Below are positions 16,629-25,393 of a stretch of 44,703 bases of DNA, piece after piece (position 1 is the stretch's first letter; each line of letters starts with the position of its first letter). Source of the DNA: CAUPWF01 sp964367905 (GTDB lineage Bacteria > Bacillota > Clostridia > Lachnospirales > Lachnospiraceae); contig CAYIZP010000026.1 of NCBI GenBank assembly GCA_964367905.1, forward strand, positions 1 through 44,703, read 5' to 3'. The position numbers and the translations under genes were made by a program. The notes under the pieces were generated by a model. It was not told the DNA's origin. It worked only from the letters and a program-made list of their open reading frames with translations, and did no database searches.

Positions 16629-18134
16629 ATGATAGATCAACTTTTAAATAATATATTATCAGGAATCGATGTTCGACAAAACTTGAGCTCTTTGAGACAA
16701 GAGATAAAGAACCTACAGAATGAGGTCGCTTTGAGTAAGTTGTTCGCTGATTGTACAGCGGACATCATCGAGTTGCTTGATTCCCCTGATGCTAAAACCA
16801 GAAAAAACACTGCACTCTTGATGGGCGATATTCCACTGCCAGAATTTCTTCCTTCATTATTTGAACATTATAAGAATGAGAATCAGCGCTTTGTCCGAAG
16901 TGCCTATTTGACTGCACTTTGCTCTTATGACTGTATGATGTTAATGCCTGAATTGAAAGAACAACTAGTAGCCTTGAATCAGATACCTTTGACACCAGAA
17001 AACACCAAGCATATTCAAGAAGAAATTCGTGCACTTTCCAAATTAATCATACAAGAAGATGGCATTCAAACCCATACCTTCGTTGGTGCAAAATATCCGT
17101 TGGATTGTATTTTCACCACCAATCCGTTGCATAAGGAGATTTTAGAGTCTGAGATTGTAGAGACCCTATCTACTTCTAACGCAGATGATGACAATCGATT
17201 ATTGCCTTTTTCCGCCGGCGTTCGAGTGATAACGGACAACTTGGATTCTTTGCTACCAATCCGAACTTACAGCGAATTGTTTCTTGTAATACCCGGTGTC
17301 ACCACCGTTGAAAAAAATCCTGTGCAAGCAGCCCATTTGATTGCAAAATCCAATTTATCAATCCTACTTCAGAGTACACACCGTGAGAATACACCATTTC
17401 ATTTTCGAATCGAATTAAAATCGAAAATGTCACTCAGTGAAAAAAGCAAGTTTTCGAAGAAATTTGCAAGTGAGTTGGAACGTTTGACCGACCGATTTTT
17501 ATTGAATTCAACTTCTAATTACGAAATCGAACTCCGCCTAATTGAAAATAAATTAGGAACGTTTAATGTTTTATTAAAACTTTTCACGATACCTGATTCA
17601 CGTTTTGATTATCGTAAGGAATCTGTTGCCAACAGTATCCGACCTTCTAGTGCAGCTCAACTTGTAGCATTGGCGAAAGATTATATGATTCCAGACTCCA
17701 GAACCTTAGATCCATTCTGTGGTGTGGGAACTATGTTGATTGAACGTCAAAAATTAGTGAAGGGAAATACCTCCTACGGTATTGATTTCTACGAACCTGC
17801 AGTTACAAAAGCAAAAACCAATACTGCAGAAGCCGGACAAATCATTCATTTTATTAATAAAAATTTCTTCGATTTCACTCATGAATATAAGTTTGATGAG
17901 ATTTTCACCAATATGCCATTCGAAACTGGGCATAAATCTTATGATGAAATCGAAACCCTCTACCGTGATTTCTTCCCAAAAGCTAGAGAAGTCCTCACTG
18001 CAGAGGGAACAATTATCATGTATTCGCATAATCCTGAGCTAGTAAATAATTTCGCCCCACGATATGACTATCAGATCAAGGAGGCATATGAAATTATGCG
18101 AAGAAAAAATACTTGGTTATTTGTCTTACAGTAG
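16629..18134 (+). CDS. HEAT-like repeat plus RNA-type methyltransferase protein
   Basis: A 501-residue protein with two parts. Residues 1-140 are helical and HEAT-like (DSPDAKTRKNTALLMGDI, then RFVRSAYLTALCSYD). The C-terminal 180 residues are a SAM-dependent methyltransferase of the RlmKL/Trm14/Trm11 type: motif I LDPFCGVGTMLIER, SYGIDFYEPAV as motif II, and TNMPFETGH at the catalytic motif, where the usual DPPY or NPPY appears as N-M-P-F. The middle may hold a degenerate THUMP-like RNA-binding region. An N2-guanosine RNA methyltransferase is likely. AAAGGAG four bases before the ATG at 16629 decides the start over a GTG 39 bases upstream. Its last 9 bases overlap the convergent glycosidase gene. 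Confidence 0.78.
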   Translation: MIDQLLNNILSGIDVRQNLSSLRQEIKNLQNEVALSKLFADCTADIIELLDSPDAKTRKNTALLMGDIPLPEFLPSLFEHYKNENQRFVRSAYLTALCSYDCMMLMPELKEQLVALNQIPLTPENTKHIQEEIRALSKLIIQEDGIQTHTFVGAKYPLDCIFTTNPLHKEILESEIVETLSTSNADDDNRLLPFSAGVRVITDNLDSLLPIRTYSELFLVIPGVTTVEKNPVQAAHLIAKSNLSILLQSTHRENTPFHFRIELKSKMSLSEKSKFSKKFASELERLTDRFLLNSTSNYEIELRLIENKLGTFNVLLKLFTIPDSRFDYRKESVANSIRPSSAAQLVALAKDYMIPDSRTLDPFCGVGTMLIERQKLVKGNTSYGIDFYEPAVTKAKTNTAEAGQIIHFINKNFFDFTHEYKFDEIFTNMPFETGHKSYDEIETLYRDFFPKAREVLTAEGTIIMYSHNPELVNNFAPRYDYQIKEAYEIMRRKNTWLFVLQ

Positions 18135-20573
18135 AGATTCTTCTACGGTTATTTTAACTGCTTTAGATATATTGCCACCTACCTTTGCGCTAATTTGAAT
18201 TTCCCCTAGCTCACAACCACCTATGATCATCATCGCTCTTCCTCTATGAGTCATGATCTTATTTGATTGATGGTTTCCAACGAAACTCACATCTCCATTG
18301 TCAACACCATAGATTCTTGCTGGACCATCTAAGATAAATTCCACTTCGGCATCTACATGCTTCACTAGATGCCCAACTTCATCAACAAGTTCCACTTCAA
18401 TATGCGCCACTACATCACAATCAATTGATACCACTTCTCTATCAATCGATATTCGCGCACCATAAACATCACTGGAACTTACCAATTCCGTAACAATCAC
18501 TTCATCACCGCTTTGTCCAACAGCTTTCAACCTACCCGCTTGATACGGAAGTGCCCACTTGTAGATTTGATCCTCAAAATCCTTTAAATAGAGGGTTGAT
18601 ACTTCATTATCATTACAGTAGAGTGTTACACTTGGACAATTAGAATATACTTCTATAACGATTGTCCCCTCCTCATAAGTCCAATGTTCATTCACATCAT
18701 GCCAAACCCATAATCTTCTATTCCACTCCTCTCCACTCTTTGCTTTGAGCAGTCCATCTTCATCTAAATCATATATAGATTTTTCAAGAGTCTGTGTTGT
18801 CATATAAATACTTGGCACATCACTCCACAATGCTCTAAACATGTAATATGACGGTTTTTCGAACCCTGCAACATCTAACAAGCCTGATTTTGTCGCTTTT
18901 CTTGGCCAAACATCTGTATTTCCAGACTCGCCAATATAATCAATTCCTGTCCACAAATAAATTCCCGAAATATATTCTTTATCTAATACTTGCTTCCACT
19001 CATGCCATTGCCCTAGATTTTCCGTCCCCATAATTGGTTTGTCTGGATAATTTATATGACATCTGTCATATACAACTTGTCGGTAACTAAATCCAACCAT
19101 ATCCAAGGCATCTGTCATACCCGATTCATAGCTTGCACTTGGCAGTATACAATTAGCTATAACTGGTCTTGATGTATCTATTTCCTTGGTCCACTTAGCT
19201 AGGAAATGGGCAGTTTTTCCAACCTCATATTCTTCCTCTGGGAGCTTACTAATTTTTTCGCGTATTTCTGCTACGGTATAAGGTGGTTCATCCCAAAAAT
19301 AATTTCCATTCGCATTCGCCCCAAAATATCCTGTAGCAATGGTATACTTCGGATAGGTCCACTCAATCTCATTTCCAATACTCCATTGTATGATGCATGG
19401 ATGATTAAAGTCCCTATGTATGACAGCTTGCAAATCTGACCTTGCATAGTCTTTAAAAAATTCATGATGACCTTGTGTGATATAGTCTACTTTTCGCTCT
19501 TTCATATTGAATCGCTTATCCTTAGGATTATCCCACTCATCGTAAAATTCTTCCTGTACCAAAAAGCCCATTTCATCACATAATTCTATAAAATCTTCTG
19601 AAGCCGGATTATGCGCTGTACGTATTGCATTACAACCACATGCCTTCAGTCTATCTAATCTCCTTCTCCATACATCTAATGGTACTGCTGCCCCCACAAG
19701 TCCAGCATCGTGATGCAGGCACACACCTTTTATTAGTTCTTTCCTTCCATTAAAATAAAACCCCTTATCTACATCAAAATGAAAAAATCGTATACCGAAT
19801 TGTGTCTTTTTTTCTTGTACACTTTGTCCATCTACTATAAGTGTTGTTATTGCTTCATATCTATCACCTTGATGAATATTCCACAAATGAGGGGATTCTA
19901 TTACACTTTCGACAACTGCTGTACAAGTTTCTCCCACCTCTAAACGTTTCGTTGTTGACGTGACAAGATTACCACTCGGAGATATAATCTCCGTCTTTAT
20001 TGCAGCCTCCTTGATCTTATCTTCATTCCTTATCTCGATTTCCATTTTTATATTCGCCTTTTTCGAAGACGCATCTGGTGTAGTAATCTTGATTCCCCAC
20101 AATGGAATATAAGTTTTTGGTAGAATATGAAGTGAAACTTTACGATAAATTCCTGATCCTGTATACCATCTACTATCCGCATATCTAGTATGGTCTACTT
20201 GAACTGCAATCACATTATCCTTTTCATTCATATATTCAGTAACATCTATTATACAAGGAGAATATCCATATGGATGAAACTTCAAAAACTTTTCATTGAA
20301 ATAAATATTCGAGCGATTATATATCCCATCAAAACATAGAAAAATCTTTTTATCCTTCATATCTTCTGTTGTCAAAAATTTCTTTCTGTACCACCCAAGT
20401 CCTCCAACCAAGTAGCCCGTGCAACCATCTCCCACCTCTTGATTATACGGTTGTTCTATACTATAATCATGTGGTATATGAACCGTCTGAAACTCTGATT
20501 CATCTAGATTCATAAGATGTCCATATATTTGTTCTGTTAATGTGAATTTCCAATTTTTATGAAAGTCTTTCAT
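18126..20573 (-). CDS. Glycoside hydrolase family 2 (beta-galactosidase-like)
   Basis: An 815-residue GH2 enzyme. The order is the N-terminal sugar-binding domain (residues about 1-165, with VHIPHDYSIEQPYN, GLGWYRKKF and SRWYTGSGIYR), an Ig-like domain, the TIM barrel (about 270-560) and C-terminal beta domains including a final Ig-like one (VELVDEVGHLVKHVDAEVEF). The acid/base Glu is about E402 in WSIGNEIEW and the nucleophile about E518 in MGTENLGQW. There is no signal peptide, so it acts in the cytosol. It is the last gene of the locus with the YesMN system, ABC transporter and sulfatase, and should cut beta-linked galactoside or related residues from imported oligosaccharides. Confidence 0.9.
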   Translation of the reverse strand: MKDFHKNWKFTLTEQIYGHLMNLDESEFQTVHIPHDYSIEQPYNQEVGDGCTGYLVGGLGWYRKKFLTTEDMKDKKIFLCFDGIYNRSNIYFNEKFLKFHPYGYSPCIIDVTEYMNEKDNVIAVQVDHTRYADSRWYTGSGIYRKVSLHILPKTYIPLWGIKITTPDASSKKANIKMEIEIRNEDKIKEAAIKTEIISPSGNLVTSTTKRLEVGETCTAVVESVIESPHLWNIHQGDRYEAITTLIVDGQSVQEKKTQFGIRFFHFDVDKGFYFNGRKELIKGVCLHHDAGLVGAAVPLDVWRRRLDRLKACGCNAIRTAHNPASEDFIELCDEMGFLVQEEFYDEWDNPKDKRFNMKERKVDYITQGHHEFFKDYARSDLQAVIHRDFNHPCIIQWSIGNEIEWTYPKYTIATGYFGANANGNYFWDEPPYTVAEIREKISKLPEEEYEVGKTAHFLAKWTKEIDTSRPVIANCILPSASYESGMTDALDMVGFSYRQVVYDRCHINYPDKPIMGTENLGQWHEWKQVLDKEYISGIYLWTGIDYIGESGNTDVWPRKATKSGLLDVAGFEKPSYYMFRALWSDVPSIYMTTQTLEKSIYDLDEDGLLKAKSGEEWNRRLWVWHDVNEHWTYEEGTIVIEVYSNCPSVTLYCNDNEVSTLYLKDFEDQIYKWALPYQAGRLKAVGQSGDEVIVTELVSSSDVYGARISIDREVVSIDCDVVAHIEVELVDEVGHLVKHVDAEVEFILDGPARIYGVDNGDVSFVGNHQSNKIMTHRGRAMMIIGGCELGEIQISAKVGGNISKAVKITVEESLL

Positions 20574-20598
20574 TATATAGTAGTCCTTTTCTCTTTTA

Positions 20599-22071
20599 TT
20601 ATTCTTGAATTATTCCTGGTCCATATGGTGCTAATCCCACCATAATATATGGATTTATACACACATCCTGATGCTGCTTTGCAAATTTCCACAATTCTCT
20701 ACTTAACACCTTTAATACATCTGAGTCTCTATACTCATCTATCAGGTTCTTCATCTCATTTGGGTCACTTTTCAAATGATATAATTCATCATAATCAAAT
20801 CCGTTATAGACAAATTTCCACTCTTTTGATTGAATAGATCGTTGAATTCCGTATAATTCATTCCCATTAGTCTGTGTAAATAAATATTTTTGCTCCTCTT
20901 CTATCGGAAGATCTCTGAGATAATTTAACAAGCTATGTCCACTCAATTCCCCTACTGTTTTCACCCCTGTAATCTCCAAAATCGTTGGTGCTATATCTAG
21001 AATTGATACAAAATCATTGATAATCCTTCCCTTGTTCACAATTCCATTTGGCCAATGCATAATCATAGGTATATGATATGCACCTCTAAAACAAGGTAGC
21101 CCTTTACACCATAATTGATGGTCTGTACAGTAGTCCCCATGGTCAGAAAGGTATATAACTAAAGTGTTCTCCAATTCGTTGGTGTCTTCTAATGCACTTA
21201 TTACCCGACCAAATAATTCATCTTCATATGTGCAAAATGCTAGATAATGTCGTATAGCCTCCTTCTGTTCACGCTCACTCAACTTTGCAAATACATCTCT
21301 GGTTTTACGATAAAGTCCTGGCTTGTCCTTCATTTCATCTACAAAACTCTCTGATAGTTCTATATCATTTATTCTATACATATCTAGATATTTTTGTGGA
21401 ACCAAATACGGATCATGCGGTCCTAATGGACCGATATATTGAAGCCATGGACTTGCCTCTTTTCCCTGATTTGACTTTGCACGTTCGACTATCGTATCAA
21501 TCGCATCCTTAATTACGTCATTATCACCAAATGGATTATCCGATGTACCATAATGTATATATTGTGGATAACCCTCACGATGAATTTCTCCATCTATATG
21601 TGTCTTGTTATGGTTCATAGCTTCATATGCAGACCACTCATAATCAGATGGTTGTGTATGCTTATATTTTCCTGTTTTTTCTGGGACACATGTTGAAATG
21701 CCCAATTTGTCAAATCCTCTATCCAGTGGGGTTTCCAATGACGAAACATGCCACTTCCCAAAAAAAGAATTTTCATAGCCTACTTCCTTCAAATACTCAG
21801 AGAACAGTGTTGTATTATCATATAAACCTTTTGACAATGTATTTCCAACACTAACATTGTTCCATACTCCATGCTCTGTAGGATATAATCCAGTAAAAAA
21901 ACTAGCTCTAGAAGGACAACAATGTGGAGATACTGTAAACGCATTAGAGAATGCAAGACCCTGACTTGCAATTTTATCTAGATTAGGTGTAATTGCACGA
22001 GATACAGGATACACTGTATCTGCACGCTGTTGATCCGTCATAAAAATCAATATATTTGGTCTGTTCTCCAT
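20599..22071 (-). CDS. Cys-type sulfatase
   Basis: A 490-residue type I sulfatase. Metal ligands D13 and Q14 lie in ILIFMTDQQRAD; the catalytic Cys, which must be changed to formylglycine, is C51 in the C-C-P-S-R motif (SPHCCPSRASFFTG). The second metal site is YLSDHGDYCTDHQLWCKG. The Cys form needs an anaerobic sulfatase maturase, which is not in this window. No signal peptide is present, so the enzyme is probably cytosolic, unlike many secreted sulfatases. It starts 6 bases after the permease stop and ends 25 bases before the GH2 gene. The substrate is probably a sulfated sugar released from mucin, a glycosaminoglycan or an algal polymer; which one cannot be read from sequence. Confidence 0.92.
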   Translation of the reverse strand: MENRPNILIFMTDQQRADTVYPVSRAITPNLDKIASQGLAFSNAFTVSPHCCPSRASFFTGLYPTEHGVWNNVSVGNTLSKGLYDNTTLFSEYLKEVGYENSFFGKWHVSSLETPLDRGFDKLGISTCVPEKTGKYKHTQPSDYEWSAYEAMNHNKTHIDGEIHREGYPQYIHYGTSDNPFGDNDVIKDAIDTIVERAKSNQGKEASPWLQYIGPLGPHDPYLVPQKYLDMYRINDIELSESFVDEMKDKPGLYRKTRDVFAKLSEREQKEAIRHYLAFCTYEDELFGRVISALEDTNELENTLVIYLSDHGDYCTDHQLWCKGLPCFRGAYHIPMIMHWPNGIVNKGRIINDFVSILDIAPTILEITGVKTVGELSGHSLLNYLRDLPIEEEQKYLFTQTNGNELYGIQRSIQSKEWKFVYNGFDYDELYHLKSDPNEMKNLIDEYRDSDVLKVLSRELWKFAKQHQDVCINPYIMVGLAPYGPGIIQE

Positions 22072-22076
22072 ATCAT

Positions 22077-22931
22077 TTACTCCTTCACGGCCCCTGCTGC
22101 CAAACCATCAATAATTTTATTTTGGAAGAATATGTAGATCAAGAATGTTGGTATCATTACCAATACAACCGCAGCAGACAATTTCTGCCATGAACCACTT
22201 TCTGCATTGGCATATGCCATTAGGAAAGTTGTCAATGTCTTTAGTTGTGTATTTGGCATATATAAATACGGAATATACATATCATTTATGATTGCTACTG
22301 ATTTAATGATAATTAATGTCGATGTCGCTGGTGCTAATAACGGAAATATAATTTTTCTATATAGAGTAAAATATCCGCACCCATCTAATAGCGCACTTTC
22401 ATCTAATGATACTGGAATCTTGGAGATGAACTGTCTATAAATATACAATTGTGTCAGATCCGAAGCAATATAGATAAAGATTGGCGCTCCTAAAGTATTG
22501 TATAATCCTAAATTCTGAATTACTGTAAACCTTGCTATCTCTGTAATTGCAGTTGGAATCATCATCCCAGCAAAAAACAGCAGGAAAATCACCTTTCTAA
22601 ACGGAAACTGGAATCTTTCTAAAATATACGCTGTTGTAGACCCTATCAAAACATTAAAGATAATACTAACAAATGCAATAATAAATGTATTTCTCACAGC
22701 ATAAGGTAATACCTCATGGGTAGCTACTGTAATTATGTTTTCAAATGTAATATTTTCAAATGGTGGCAACCATAAAGGAGTGGTAGACACCATATCTGTG
22801 CTTGTTTTTAATGATGCAAACACTGTAATGAGAATCGGTCCCATAACAACACAGAAAATCATAAGACATATAATAATTTTTATTGTATTTACAATCCTTT
22901 TTTTTGTTCTATAAGATTTTGAGAATACCAT
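22077..22931 (-). CDS. Carbohydrate ABC transporter permease (MalG type)
   Basis: A 284-residue inner-membrane permease with six predicted segments and the family's EAA loop (DESALLDGCGYFTLYRKIIFPLLAP). The N-terminus lies in the cytosol (KSYRTKKRIVNTIK) before the first helix. It pairs with the MalF-type permease that ends 2 bases upstream; together they form the channel for the solute-binding lipoprotein of the locus. No ATPase gene is present, so a shared MsmK-type ATPase elsewhere is expected, as is usual for such loci in Firmicutes. Confidence 0.92.
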   Translation of the reverse strand: MVFSKSYRTKKRIVNTIKIIICLMIFCVVMGPILITVFASLKTSTDMVSTTPLWLPPFENITFENIITVATHEVLPYAVRNTFIIAFVSIIFNVLIGSTTAYILERFQFPFRKVIFLLFFAGMMIPTAITEIARFTVIQNLGLYNTLGAPIFIYIASDLTQLYIYRQFISKIPVSLDESALLDGCGYFTLYRKIIFPLLAPATSTLIIIKSVAIINDMYIPYLYMPNTQLKTLTTFLMAYANAESGSWQKLSAAVVLVMIPTFLIYIFFQNKIIDGLAAGAVKE

Positions 22932-22933
22932 AT

Positions 22934-23824
22934 TTATACCGATCCCTTTCTAAATCTATTGATTATCTTCTGTTGTACTGTATAAATAACAACAACCAAT
23001 ACAATCATTGCAATAGCCATGGTAGCAGCCAAGCCAAAATTATTATAACTGAACGCTGTGTTGATTGTATACAATGTGAATGTAGATGAGGCTATGCCTG
23101 GACCTCCACTTGTCATAATGAATGGTACATCAAAGATTTGAAGTGATCCTGCTACATTTGTAAATAATAAGAAATCGATAACCATACGAATGGAAGGAAG
23201 TTGTATCAGTCTAAAAATCTGCCATGCATTAGCACCATCAACAATTGCAGCTTCAATCTGCTCTTTTGGTACCGAAGATAATGCTGCTGAAAATAAAATA
23301 ACATGATATCCGCTAAATCTCCAAACTACAACGAATGCTAAAACATGGTTAACAATCCCTATATCAGATAACCAACTTTGGATTAATCCTTCTAGTCCCA
23401 CTAATGTCAATAATGAATTTAATCCACCATTTAATGGTGATAGAAAGTAAGCAAAAGCATATGCAATTGCCACACCATTAATTATATAAGGTAAAAAAGT
23501 AACTGATTTAAAGAATTTTGCTCCTCTAAATTTTGTATTAAGCATAGCTGCAACCATTAATTCAATTGGAATAAATGCTAAGCTCGTAAAAAAGTATACA
23601 GCATTATTTCCTAGCGACTGCCACAAATCTGGTGATTTTGTAAACATCGTAATATAATTTTGAATCCCTATGAAATTTTGCTCTACTGATATTCCGTCCC
23701 AATCTGTCAAACTCATGCGAAACAAACTTACCATAGGATAAATCACAAATAGTAATAATAAGAATACAGGTACAATTAAACAAATAATAATAAATCGATT
23801 TTGACCTCGTGCCAATTTTTTCAT
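22934..23824 (-). CDS. Carbohydrate ABC transporter permease (MalF type)
   Basis: A 296-residue permease with six membrane segments and the EAA loop EQIEAAIVDGANAWQIFRLIQLPSIR. Typical early segments are FIIICLIVPVFLLLLFVIYP and the GIQNYITMF loop. The start is the ATG at 23824 (MKKLARGQNR) with AAAGGAAG four bases upstream; a nine-codon longer frame begins within the ribosome-site region and is unlikely. It lies 103 bases after the binding-protein gene, with a strong stem-loop between them, and is 2 bases from the next permease. Confidence 0.92.
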   Translation of the reverse strand: MKKLARGQNRFIIICLIVPVFLLLLFVIYPMVSLFRMSLTDWDGISVEQNFIGIQNYITMFTKSPDLWQSLGNNAVYFFTSLAFIPIELMVAAMLNTKFRGAKFFKSVTFLPYIINGVAIAYAFAYFLSPLNGGLNSLLTLVGLEGLIQSWLSDIGIVNHVLAFVVVWRFSGYHVILFSAALSSVPKEQIEAAIVDGANAWQIFRLIQLPSIRMVIDFLLFTNVAGSLQIFDVPFIMTSGGPGIASSTFTLYTINTAFSYNNFGLAATMAIAMIVLVVVIYTVQQKIINRFRKGSV

Positions 23825-23871
23825 TTTTCTTCCTTTCTTGCAACATAACATTTTTTCTTTGTCTTTTACCT

Positions 23872-23910
23872 AAAAACACACCAAGTATACTATCTACTTG
23901 ATGTGTTTTT
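23872..23910 (-). terminator. Intercistronic stem-loop after the binding-protein gene
   Basis: AAAAACACACCAAGTA (23872-23887) and TACTTGATGTGTTTTT (23895-23910) form a 16-bp stem with a 7-base loop. The single C/A mismatch on the + strand becomes a G-U pair in minus-strand RNA, so the structure fits the minus transcript. It probably ends part of the mRNA or protects the 3' end of the binding-protein message, giving more binding protein than permease. Confidence 0.75.
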
Positions 23911-23927
23911 GTACATTAAACGTATTA

Positions 23928-25286
23928 CTATTCAATGCCTGCTGCAGTTCTTGCATCCGTCCAAGCTGCATTCAACTCATCCATTTTTCCTTCATAATCA
24001 TAATCTGTGATGAAGAATTCTGAGCCTAAAGTTTTACAGTTATATTTTGTTGCTGCTTCTAGTGTAGCATAATCTTCATTTCCACCAATCTGTGCTACAA
24101 ATACTGCGTCTGGTGAATTTGTATTTGCTGCTTCTAATGCAGGATGTAACTCTTTATCTACAGTCTTCATTGCTGATTCTCCAGCTACTTCTGCAATAAA
24201 TTCACTATATATTTCTTCACTAAAGAAAAACTCAACAAGTGCTTTCGCTTCCTCTACATGTTCTCCATCCTTTGGAATAGATAAGAAATTATCTGCCAAG
24301 GTAACAACATTATGTGGATCATCTGTTGTTTCTCTACTTGGTAAGTAGAATGATGATAATCCTGTCATATCTTCCCCAGCTGCCGACATTTGATCTACTA
24401 ATCCAGAACTAATTGCTATCATACCCGCTTGCTTTGCTCTGAAAACAGATGCTATTTGATCATGTCCAACTCCTAGTGGATCTGGTCCAGTTACACCTAA
24501 GTTGAACAAATCATAAACTTTATCAAATGCTGCACGGACATCAGTTCCTTCCGCAAATGGCTCATCCATAGTTGCCATTGTAGAGAAGATGTCTCCATCA
24601 CCATTTTCCATCATTGGCATATACTCGGCATATGGATATGTAGCCCATGTATCTTTTGCTCCAACACACAATGAAATATAATTTGGATTACTTTCTTCAT
24701 AATAGGCTTGCAAATCAAGTGCTACTTGCTTGAACTCGTCCCAAGTTTGAGGAACTTCCACTCCTGCCTCTGCAAACATGTCTTCCCAATAAAATACATA
24801 ACACATTCCTGTCACAGTAGCAATACCACAAACTTGTCCATCCATTGCATACTCTTCAGCAAATAAACTATTCGTTGCTGCTTCCATATCTCCCATATCG
24901 ATTAAGAAATCTTTATAATTCGCAAACTCTGTTGCTTTCATATACATAACATCTGGTAGTTCTTGTGCTGATGCTCTAATGCTCATTGCATTATTATACT
25001 CAGTTGCATCCTTATACTCTTCAATTTCAATATTTACATTCGGATATAGTTCTTGGAATCTCTCCTCAAACTGAATTGCCTCCAAAGCTTGATTATCAAT
25101 TGCTGAATATGATGCAAATGTAAGAGTTATGTCTTCTCCACTAGTAGACTCTTCTGCCTCACCAGTTTCCTCTGTTGTTCCTTCACTCTCACTTGTTGCT
25201 TCCTCCGCTGGAGCACTGCTACATCCTGTGAACATTGTTGCCGTCATTGCTGCACCTAACAATATTGCTAACACCTTTTTTTTCAT
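23928..25286 (-). CDS. Extracellular sugar-binding lipoprotein of ABC transporter
   Basis: A 452-residue family 1 solute-binding protein. The signal peptide MKKKVLAILLGAAMTATMFT ends in a lipobox with Cys22 (FTGCSS), so the mature protein is anchored in the outer leaflet of the cell membrane. An acidic linker rich in E, S and T follows (about residues 28-52), then the two-lobe binding domain (DITLTFASYSAIDNQ; YNNAMSIRASAQELPDVMYM). The ATG at 25286 has GGAGG upstream and gives a normal signal sequence; the five-codon longer frame is less likely. It should catch the oligosaccharide that the sulfatase and GH2 enzyme process. Confidence 0.92.
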   Translation of the reverse strand: MKKKVLAILLGAAMTATMFTGCSSAPAEEATSESEGTTEETGEAEESTSGEDITLTFASYSAIDNQALEAIQFEERFQELYPNVNIEIEEYKDATEYNNAMSIRASAQELPDVMYMKATEFANYKDFLIDMGDMEAATNSLFAEEYAMDGQVCGIATVTGMCYVFYWEDMFAEAGVEVPQTWDEFKQVALDLQAYYEESNPNYISLCVGAKDTWATYPYAEYMPMMENGDGDIFSTMATMDEPFAEGTDVRAAFDKVYDLFNLGVTGPDPLGVGHDQIASVFRAKQAGMIAISSGLVDQMSAAGEDMTGLSSFYLPSRETTDDPHNVVTLADNFLSIPKDGEHVEEAKALVEFFFSEEIYSEFIAEVAGESAMKTVDKELHPALEAANTNSPDAVFVAQIGGNEDYATLEAATKYNCKTLGSEFFITDYDYEGKMDELNAAWTDARTAAGIE

Positions 25287-25318
25287 TTCTTTCTCCTCCA
25301 TATTTTTAATATATGTTA

Positions 25319-25324
25319 GTTATA
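25319..25324 (-). promoter_or_regulatory. Possible activator-dependent -10 before the binding-protein gene
   Basis: TATAAC on the minus strand, 33 bases before the ATG, without a good -35 at 17 bases. A weak -35 would fit activation by the YesN-type regulator encoded just upstream. This is suggestive only. Confidence 0.3.
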
Positions 25325-25393
25325 CATGTTCACAGAATTTTCATAAATGATATATATTGATATTTCTTGACCTATTTTCACATCTGTATAAAT

